This document shows, in pieces, positions 7,389-12,420 of a stretch of 12,420 bases of DNA. Position 1 is the first letter of the stretch. Every line of letters starts with the position of its first letter. Origin of the DNA: CAKSQF01 sp051868045 (lineage in GTDB: Bacteria; Bacillota; Clostridia; Oscillospirales; CAG-272). The stretch is taken from assembly GCA_051868045.1 (NCBI GenBank), contig JBJDZN010000002.1, forward strand, positions 1-12,420. Reading direction: 5' to 3'. Below the pieces are notes generated by a model. That model worked only from the letters and a program-made list of their open reading frames with translations, did not search any database and was not told where the DNA came from. The position numbers and the translations under genes are program-made.

Positions 7389-7430
7389 CGGGTTGGCGCA
7401 CGGAAGTGTGCCAACCCGTTTGACGCTTTT
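7389..7430 (+). terminator. Rho-independent terminator after dut
   Basis: A 13-bp stem (7389-7401 with 7406-7418, one G-T pair) on a GGAA tetraloop, followed by an interrupted T tract (TTTGACGCTTTT). A smaller hairpin (GGGGCT/AGCCCC, 7368-7385) lies just before it. This ends the nrdD-nrdG-dut unit. Confidence 0.75.
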
Positions 7431-7472
7431 ACGTGAACTTTATTTGAATACGAAAGGTTGGTTTGTCAGGAT

Positions 7473-8699
7473 ATGACAGCAGTTGATCGATTGCTAAAAT
7501 ATGTAAAAATCAGCACGACGAGCGTGGAGGACAGTCCCGAGACGCCCTCTTCCTCCAATGTTTTTGCTCTTGCCGAGCTTCTTGCCACAGAACTCTCTGA
7601 ACTCGGCGCAGAAAAAGTCCGGATTGATCGGGATGCCGGGTGCGTGTATGCCATTCTTCCCCCGACAGAAGGGTATGAGGAGTGCAAAAAGATCGGCTTT
7701 ATCGCCCATATGGACACCTCTCCCGATTTTTCCGGGGAAAACGTCAACCCTGTGATCCACGAAAACTATGACGGAGGTGATCTGCCTTTGGGAAATAGCG
7801 GTCGGGTTCTCCGGGTCAGCGATTTTCCTCACCTGAAAAAACTGAAGGGTCGTACGCTGATTACCACCGACGGAACGACTTTGCTGGGTGCCGACGATAA
7901 GGCAGGAATTGCCGCCATCATGACCATGGTGGAAACCGTGATCTCCGAAAAGATTCCCCACGGTCAGATCAGTATTGCTTTCACGCCTGATGAAGAAGTG
8001 GGCAGAGGCACCGATCACTTTGACATCAAAGGATTCGGCGCAGATTATGCCTATACCGTAGACGGCGAGGACGAGGGTGAGATCGTCTATGAGAATTTCA
8101 ATGCCGCCTCTGCTGAGGTTGTGATTCATGGCTTCAACGTTCATCCCGGATCGGCGAAAAACACCATGATCAATGCGGCACTGGTGGCTATGGAGTTCAA
8201 TTCCATGCTGCCCGCAGGAGATACACCCAGGAATACCAGAGAGTATGAGGGATTTTTCCATTTGTGCGCCATCACCGGTTCGGTTGAGCAGGCTCAGATG
8301 TCCTATATCATTCGGGATCATGACAAATCCCTGTTTGAAGCGAGAAAATCTACCATTACCCACATTGCAGATCTGCTCAATGAGAAATACGGGGAGGGAA
8401 CCGTAGAGCTGACTCTTGCTGACTCGTATTTCAATATGAAGGAGCTGATTGAGCCCTGCCGCCATCTGATCGACAACGCCATGGCGGCGATTCGGAATGT
8501 GGGTTTGGAACCCATTACCTCCCCCATTCGCGGCGGTACCGACGGCGCAAGACTGACCTATGAGGGTCTGCCTTGTCCTAATCTCGGCACCGGCGGACAC
8601 GCTTTCCACGGTCCTTATGAGCATATTACAAAGGAGGGTCTGGAGCTTGCGGCACAGATCGTCATCGGAATCGTGAAAGAGTATGCGAAGGATCAATAA
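7473..8699 (+). CDS. pepT: Peptidase T (tripeptide aminopeptidase, M20B)
   Basis: A zinc tripeptidase that removes N-terminal residues from tripeptides in the cytoplasm. The 408-aa form has exactly the length of well-known PepT enzymes. The metal and catalytic residues fall at the expected places: HMDTSPD (His79, Asp81), LGADDKAG (Asp141/142), PDEEVGRGTDHF (Glu174/Glu175), VDG (Asp197), and GGHAFHGPYEH near the C-terminus with His379. IRGGTDGARLTYEGLPCPN is also typical. The start is uncertain: ATG 7473 gives a normal N-terminus (TAVDRLLKYV) but a poor SD, since AAAGG is 15 nt away; an in-frame TTG at 7458 is possible. A weak promoter (TTGACG, 7420-7425) may overlap the preceding terminator. 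It converges on the AEC gene. Confidence 0.95.
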   Translation: MTAVDRLLKYVKISTTSVEDSPETPSSSNVFALAELLATELSELGAEKVRIDRDAGCVYAILPPTEGYEECKKIGFIAHMDTSPDFSGENVNPVIHENYDGGDLPLGNSGRVLRVSDFPHLKKLKGRTLITTDGTTLLGADDKAGIAAIMTMVETVISEKIPHGQISIAFTPDEEVGRGTDHFDIKGFGADYAYTVDGEDEGEIVYENFNAASAEVVIHGFNVHPGSAKNTMINAALVAMEFNSMLPAGDTPRNTREYEGFFHLCAITGSVEQAQMSYIIRDHDKSLFEARKSTITHIADLLNEKYGEGTVELTLADSYFNMKELIEPCRHLIDNAMAAIRNVGLEPITSPIRGGTDGARLTYEGLPCPNLGTGGHAFHGPYEHITKEGLELAAQIVIGIVKEYAKDQ

Positions 8700-8708
8700 T
8701 AGGGATAC

Positions 8709-8743
8709 AAAAAATCCTCTTGCTTTCGGCAAGGGGATTTTTT
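8709..8743. terminator. Bidirectional terminator between pepT and AEC permease
   Basis: A 15-bp stem (8709-8723 with 8729-8743, one G-T pair) and a 5-nt loop. The outer six pairs are A on one side and T on the other, so each strand reads a GC-rich hairpin followed by a T6 run. Its place between two convergent genes fits termination of both. Confidence 0.9.
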
Positions 8744-8784
8744 ATAGGCAATAGATCGGATTCAACCGAACAGGCTTCCGGATT

Positions 8785-9723
8785 TCAGTACAGTCCCATA
8801 ATCAGGGCGGTGAGGGGCATGGTTGCAACCGACAGGATGGTTGTTACCGCAACCACCTTACCGGCGCATTCCCGATCGCCGCTGAATTTCTCGGCAAACA
8901 TTCCGGTTGCCGTTGCGGCGGGCGCAGACCCGCAGATGAAGCAGACATAGGCACCGAGAGGGTTCTGATACAGTCCCACGAGGGAGGCAATCTTCAGAAT
9001 GCCAAACATCAGGACCGGGCAAACCAGCAGGCGCAGAACCGTGGCAATCAGGAGATTGGGCTCAACAAGCCCCTTCAGCTTTACCGTGGTGAGCTGCATA
9101 CCGATCAGCATCATGGACATGGGGGCAATGGTGTCCCGCAGGGAACTCAAAGCGTCTACCACCACCGACGGAATATAGCCGTCGATGGGGAGTATGAAGA
9201 TCAGAATTCCGATGTAAGTGGGGATGGTGGCAGGATTTAAAAACATCTTTTTCGGGGAGACGTACTTTTTGTCTCCCGTAAAGATCAAAGCCCCCAGCGA
9301 CCACATAAAGAAGTTGAAGCCGGCAATGTAGAACGCCGCATAGATTGCCGATTCCTCGCCGAACAGCGACATGATCAGGGGAATGCCCATGTAACCGGAA
9401 TTGGCAAAGATTACGCTGAAACGATAGACCTTTTCGCTGTCCGGTTTTGTTTTTCTGAAGAAGGGAAGGGTCAGGGCGAAAAAGACCAGATGAGCAATAA
9501 AGGAAAAAAGCAGAACCCACAGACAGTTGCGCATAACCTCTCCGTCATAGGATCGGACAAAGGAAACCACAATCATGGCGGGGGTCGTGACGTAAAGGAT
9601 GATATTGGAGAAGGCGAGCTGTGCAGATTTTTCGCAGATTCCCGTTTTTCGGATGATGAACCCCGGGATTACCATCAGAAAGAGCAGGAGAACTTTGGTA
9701 AACAGCAGAGAAATTTCAATCAT
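8785..9723 (-). CDS. AEC-family (auxin efflux carrier-like) permease
   Basis: A 312-aa integral membrane transporter with about ten predicted membrane spans, roughly at residues 5-24, 38-57, 66-87, 101-121, 127-148, 166-184, 196-214, 222-245, 257-275 and 289-310. It has the family's NSGYMGIPL motif (108-116) and the GSAPAATAT stretch before span ten. Bacterial members include malate and other organic-acid permeases; substrate cannot be told here. ATG 9723 is the only start: a stop lies in frame 18 nt upstream, within TAAGGAG, which also serves as SD (AAGGAG at 9735-9740, 11 nt spacing). A short upstream ORF ends on the ATGA of this start, implying translational coupling. It is transcribed from a promoter at 9839-9867, divergent from the M42 gene. 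Confidence 0.92.
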   Translation of the reverse strand: MIEISLLFTKVLLLFLMVIPGFIIRKTGICEKSAQLAFSNIILYVTTPAMIVVSFVRSYDGEVMRNCLWVLLFSFIAHLVFFALTLPFFRKTKPDSEKVYRFSVIFANSGYMGIPLIMSLFGEESAIYAAFYIAGFNFFMWSLGALIFTGDKKYVSPKKMFLNPATIPTYIGILIFILPIDGYIPSVVVDALSSLRDTIAPMSMMLIGMQLTTVKLKGLVEPNLLIATVLRLLVCPVLMFGILKIASLVGLYQNPLGAYVCFICGSAPAATATGMFAEKFSGDRECAGKVVAVTTILSVATMPLTALIMGLY

Positions 9724-9815
9724 GACTCCAAGGTCTCCTTAATTCCAATGACATTGGGTTGCCAGTTATAGCCGTCTTTTTTTCTGAACGTTCCATTTGT
9801 TTGTTCCTCCTGCAT
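9720..9815 (-). CDS. Putative 31-aa upstream ORF, coupled to AEC permease
   Basis: This ORF begins MQEEQTNGTFRKKDG and ends VIGIKETLES, with TGA overlapping the permease ATG (ATGA). It is the first ORF after the promoter, whose predicted start is about 17 nt upstream. The composition (charged N-terminus, GYNWQPN centre) looks like a real peptide. Against it, no SD precedes ATG 9815. The only strong SD, AGGAGG (9806-9811), instead serves ATG 9796 in another frame (26 codons, stop at 9716), giving an unnatural-looking Arg/Pro-rich end. A -1 shift at an in-phase A AAA AAG (9782-9776) would join that start to this frame. Possible leader peptide, small protein or gene remnant; I recognise no family. 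Confidence 0.4.
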   Translation of the reverse strand: MQEEQTNGTFRKKDGYNWQPNVIGIKETLES

Positions 9816-9838
9816 TTTGGTTGTTTGCCGACCCTGTT

Positions 9839-9867
9839 ATTATAGCGTACTTTTTCCGAAAATGCAA
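9839..9867 (-). promoter_or_regulatory. Promoter of the AEC permease unit
   Basis: Minus-strand TATAAT (9839-9844) with a 17-bp spacer to TTGCAT (9862-9867), a weak -35. It is placed just ahead of the short ORF and the permease. Confidence 0.65.
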
Positions 9868-9915
9868 GTGTTTTTAAGAAAAACAGACAAAGTCCCGTTA
9901 AACCTGAAAAATCAG

Positions 9916-9944
9916 TTGACAAATCGGGAGCAGTATGGTAAAAT
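9916..9944 (+). promoter_or_regulatory. Promoter of the M42 peptidase gene
   Basis: TTGACA (9916-9921), 17-bp spacer, TAAAAT (9939-9944) with TG one base before the -10 (extended -10). It lies 25 nt before the ATG, so the leader is very short. Confidence 0.8.
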
Positions 9945-9969
9945 AAGGAAAAAACAGAGGTGTTTTGAT

Positions 9970-11022
9970 ATGAATGAAAGCTATGTTACCTATATTCTGG
10001 ATAAACTCACCGCATTGCTTGCCATTGACAGTCCGACGGGATATACCGATGAAGCGGCAAGATGGGTGCAGTCGGAGTATCAAAAGCTGGGCTATCCGGC
10101 GACGCTGACCAATAAGGGCGGTGTACTGGTCGATCTCGGCGGCGAGGACAACGGAGACGGACTCCTGATCGAAACCCATATGGATACGCTGGGCGGCATG
10201 GTTGCCGAAATCAAGGGAAACGGACGTCTCAGGATCACGCCTCTCGGCGGAATGAATGCCAACAATGCCGAGTGTGAGAATGTACGTGTGGTTACGAAAT
10301 TCAGCGGAGACTACGAGGGAACTCTGCAGCTGGTCAATCCCTCTGTTCATGTCAACGGCAGTTATAACAGTACCGCCCGTACCTTCGACACCACCGAAAT
10401 CGTGCTGGATGAGGATGTCCGTTCGGAAGTGGATGTCCGCGCGCTGGGCATTGAGGTAGGAGACATCGTCTGCTTTGATCCCCGGACCCGGATTACCAAG
10501 AGCGGTTATATCAAGAGCCGTTTTCTGGATGATAAACTGTCGGTTGCCATCGTCATGGGACTGGCAAAGGTACTTCGGGATGAGAAGATCACGCTGAACC
10601 GCCACGTTTGGGTGCATATCACGGTATTCGAGGAGGTTTCTCATGGCGGATCGGCATCGGTTCCGGCTGGTGTAACCGAAGGGCTGTCGGTGGATATGGG
10701 CTGCGTCGGACAGGGACTGTCCTGCACGGAGCATCAGGTTTCGATTTGCGCCAAGGACAGCCACGGTCCCTATCATTATGAGATGACCAAGCGACTGATT
10801 GAGGCGGCAAAGCGATCGGGAGCCGACTATGCGGTGGACGTCTATCCCTTCTATGGATCGGATGTGGAAGCCACTCTTCGTGCCGGATGGGATCTGCGCC
10901 ACGGTTTGATCGGTGCAGGGGTATTCGCCTCCCACGGCTATGAGCGCAGTCATGTGGACGGTGTCAGAAGCACCCTGAAACTGCTGATTGCCTTCCTGTG
11001 TCCCGATTATTTTGAAGAATAA
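9970..11022 (+). CDS. M42-family metallopeptidase (aminopeptidase/FrvX-like)
   Basis: A 350-aa dinuclear-metal aminopeptidase of the M42 family, which form large tetrahedral complexes that trim peptides in the cytoplasm. Expected metal and catalytic residues are visible: ETHMDTLGG (His70, Asp72), SRFLDDKLS (Asp187/188, bridging), FEEVSHGG (Glu221/222), VDMG (Asp242) and a C-terminal ASHGYERSH (His322 or His327). The frame stays open upstream to an ATG at 9817, but the start at 9970 is preferred: AGAGG lies at 9956-9960, 9 nt upstream, and the promoter sits inside the longer version. With pepT, two peptide-trimming enzymes flank the AEC permease. It converges on the GH18 gene across a hairpin. 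Confidence 0.93.
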   Translation: MNESYVTYILDKLTALLAIDSPTGYTDEAARWVQSEYQKLGYPATLTNKGGVLVDLGGEDNGDGLLIETHMDTLGGMVAEIKGNGRLRITPLGGMNANNAECENVRVVTKFSGDYEGTLQLVNPSVHVNGSYNSTARTFDTTEIVLDEDVRSEVDVRALGIEVGDIVCFDPRTRITKSGYIKSRFLDDKLSVAIVMGLAKVLRDEKITLNRHVWVHITVFEEVSHGGSASVPAGVTEGLSVDMGCVGQGLSCTEHQVSICAKDSHGPYHYEMTKRLIEAAKRSGADYAVDVYPFYGSDVEATLRAGWDLRHGLIGAGVFASHGYERSHVDGVRSTLKLLIAFLCPDYFEE

Positions 11023-11078
11023 GCAGAAAAAACAAATCCGTACGGGGCTGAGCATCCAGTGTGTTCAGCCCCGTACGG
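11023..11078 (-). terminator. Terminator of the GH18 unit, perhaps bidirectional
   Basis: A 17-bp stem (11038-11054 with 11062-11078, one G-T pair) with a 7-nt loop. Read on the minus strand it is followed by ATTTGTTTTTTC, a canonical intrinsic terminator 8 nt past the GH18 stop. The plus strand has the hairpin but no T-run after it, so it would end the M42 gene only weakly. Confidence 0.88.
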
Positions 11079-11085
11079 TGTGAAA

Positions 11086-12120
11086 TCAGTCTTCTTTCAA
11101 TGCTCTGTGCATTGCACCCAGGAGTTCGCGGGTGTGATCACAGCGATGCTCCCAGTACATGATGCCCAAAAGTCCCTTTTCCTTCAGATACTTGCACTTT
11201 TCTCCGATAGACTCCGGATCGTCATAGGAAATAAAGGTGGAGCCGTTGAAAAGATAGGGAGCCTTTGCAACATTGTCGAAATAGCGGATAAAGCCGTTCT
11301 TTCCCAGAAATTTTTCGGCGATCTCGCCGTAACCGGGACCGTAGTTTCCGGGATCGGCGGGCGAATTCAGACCGTCGGAGTCCGAGCGGACATTGTTCCA
11401 CATGCGGCTGTAGAATGCGGCACCGATGACCAGTTTCTCATAGGGAACCCCCGCATCGTGATACAGCTCAACCGAGTGAAGAACGCTCCGTCTGCCCCGC
11501 CGCTCATCCGAACGATCGGAGGGGAAAAGATTGGTATGATGTCCGGTGATCCTGTCGCCGCAACCCCTCATATCGTAGGTCATGATGGAAACATAATCGC
11601 AGATTTCACCTACCCGATCCATTTCAGTGGCTCTTGTGAAATAGGCATCACAGCCGACGGCGACAGTCAGCATGAGAGACGGATTTACCGAATGAAAGAC
11701 GGAACGGACGGTTTCCAGCATCAGGGTGTAATTCTGTTTGTCGTCAGGCGATGCCTCGATCCCCGCCCAATCCAGGGTGGGATACTCCCAGTCGATGTCA
11801 ATGCCGTCCAGACCGTACTTTTCTACGGTGGCAAGACAGGATTTTGCAAATTTCTCCCGACTTTCGGCAGTGGACGCCATAGGCGAAAATCCGCCTGCTC
11901 CCCATCCGCCTACCGAGAAGAGAATTTTCAGACCGGGATTGTAGGAACGGATGCGGGACAGGTGTTCAAAATCCTCTTCGTTTTTCACCGAAATTTCGGA
12001 GTTCTTGCAGTAAACGAAGGCAACGTTAATCACATCCAGCTTTTTGGCATCGTCCGGCGTGACGTTTTTCAGTTCCTGCTGCTCCACATAGCCGCATAAC
12101 AGATGATGTTTCATTTTCAA
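11086..12120 (-). CDS. GH18 family hydrolase (chitinase/endoglycosidase-like), apparently intracellular
   Basis: A single-domain GH18 TIM barrel of 344 aa. The family signature is intact: substrate strand LFSVGGW (67-73), catalytic DGIDIDWEYP (DxxDxDxE, acid Glu112), MTYDMRG (180-186) and the final barrel strand GIMYWEHRCD (319-328). Members cleave beta-1,4 GlcNAc linkages in chitin, peptidoglycan or N-glycan cores; the exact substrate is not readable. There is no signal peptide, membrane span or LysM repeat, so it is either cytoplasmic or exported unconventionally, for example onto spores. Start: TTG 12120 has AAAGG 7 nt upstream, while the in-frame ATG 12114 is 13 nt away; the difference is two residues. 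The TTG overlaps the stop of the 48-aa ORF, and queH lies further upstream on the same strand. Confidence 0.92.
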   Translation of the reverse strand: MKMKHHLLCGYVEQQELKNVTPDDAKKLDVINVAFVYCKNSEISVKNEEDFEHLSRIRSYNPGLKILFSVGGWGAGGFSPMASTAESREKFAKSCLATVEKYGLDGIDIDWEYPTLDWAGIEASPDDKQNYTLMLETVRSVFHSVNPSLMLTVAVGCDAYFTRATEMDRVGEICDYVSIMTYDMRGCGDRITGHHTNLFPSDRSDERRGRRSVLHSVELYHDAGVPYEKLVIGAAFYSRMWNNVRSDSDGLNSPADPGNYGPGYGEIAEKFLGKNGFIRYFDNVAKAPYLFNGSTFISYDDPESIGEKCKYLKEKGLLGIMYWEHRCDHTRELLGAMHRALKED

Positions 12121-12263
12121 ATTTCTGCCTTTCTGACAAATGTAATATTAATGAGATACCACGGACCCAAGTAATCCGAATCAAAATCAGCCGGTATCGT
12201 CCGGAAGCCGTATGCAAGCAGGGGCTTTCCGGTATGGTATGTTCCCGGAATCAAAGCGATCAT
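12117..12263 (-). CDS. Putative 48-aa ORF between queH and GH18 gene
   Basis: Its ATG overlaps the queH stop (ATGA), and its TGA ends two bases before the ATG of the GH18 gene, or overlaps that gene's TTG start. So it fills the whole gap between the two genes. The product starts MIALIPGTYHTGKP and ends WYLINITFVRKAEI; codon use looks like the neighbours, with many GAT, GGA, ATT and CTG-type codons. No good SD is seen (GGGA 9 nt or more upstream), so translation would rely on coupling. I recognise no family; it could be a chance open frame. Confidence 0.35.
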   Translation of the reverse strand: MIALIPGTYHTGKPLLAYGFRTIPADFDSDYLGPWYLINITFVRKAEI

Positions 12264-12420
12264 TCTGTTTTTCCCGTATGCTCTTTTTGATGTTCCACGG
12301 CATCCCGTAGCGAAAACTCACATCCGCAGTAGTTCTGCCGGTAGAGTCCGTACTTACGGGACAGTTCGATGGAACGCTTGTAGCCCTCTTTTTTCTTGAA
12401 ATCGGAGGGAAGCCAGATCA
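12260..12420 (-). CDS. queH: Epoxyqueuosine reductase QueH, C-terminal fragment
   Basis: Only the last 52 codons are in the window; the gene enters from the right edge (first full codon at 12416-12418). The fragment reads IWLPSDFKKKEGYKRSIELS, then RKYGLYRQNYCGCEFS, which is the highly conserved C-terminal signature of QueH (former DUF208). This includes the paired CGC cysteines thought to bind the iron-sulphur/metal centre. QueH converts epoxyqueuosine to queuosine in tRNA wobble positions and replaces QueG in many Bacillota. About 15 residues follow the signature before the stop. The stop overlaps the ATG of the 48-aa ORF, and the GH18 gene follows, so the three may be co-transcribed. Confidence 0.9.
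   Translation of the reverse strand, partial: IWLPSDFKKKEGYKRSIELSRKYGLYRQNYCGCEFSLRDAVEHQKEHTGKTE

Noticed and set aside
11059..12099. Plus-strand 346-codon frame opposite the GH18 gene
   Set aside because: The minus frame carries the full GH18 signature and its own terminator; the plus frame starts inside the terminator hairpin and has no recognisable domain.
12026..12217. 63-codon minus-strand frame overlapping the GH18 start
   Set aside because: It overlaps GH18 coding sequence out of frame and has no SD; the 48-codon frame linked to queH is the better candidate there.

Overview
The window looks like chromosomal DNA of a strictly anaerobic, low-to-mid GC Bacillota of the class Clostridia (an Oscillospiraceae-like gut or rumen organism is my guess). 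The reasons are strong GGAGG-type ribosome binding sites, canonical TTGACA/TATAAT promoters with 17-bp spacers, an oxygen-sensitive class III ribonucleotide reductase with its activase, an N-acetylhexosamine kinase typical of mucin or milk-glycan users, QueH, and lipoproteins with a Cys-Gly-Gly-Gly start. I see no rRNA, tRNA, CRISPR array, insertion sequence or phage gene.

Left block (1-3924): a glycan module. A secreted lipoprotein with a discoidin-like sugar-binding domain (cut by the left edge) is transcribed leftward. It diverges from a two-gene unit made of N-acetylhexosamine 1-kinase (nahK) and a GH43-type surface glycosidase lipoprotein. Both directions have consensus promoters in the 248-bp gap. 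A 13-bp hairpin closes the block.

Middle block (3925-7430): a deoxynucleotide operon, nrdD-nrdG-dut. Its promoter carries a perfect NrdR box 31 bp (three helical turns) from a degenerate second box, and a roughly 160-nt structured leader precedes nrdD. The three products make dNTPs without oxygen and keep dUTP out of DNA. A strong hairpin follows dut.

Right block (7431-12420): peptidase T (+) converges on an AEC-family permease (-) across a bidirectional terminator. The permease is preceded by an unlisted 31-codon ORF that overlaps its start by ATGA, and this unit diverges from an M42 metallopeptidase (+). The M42 gene converges on a minus-strand unit queH (cut by the right edge) - 48-aa ORF - GH18 hydrolase, whose reading frames overlap end to start.

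Most genes are well-known families. The least explained parts are the nrdD leader RNA, the short ORF (with a nested second frame and an in-phase slippery heptamer) ahead of the AEC permease, and the coupled 48-aa ORF between queH and the GH18 gene.
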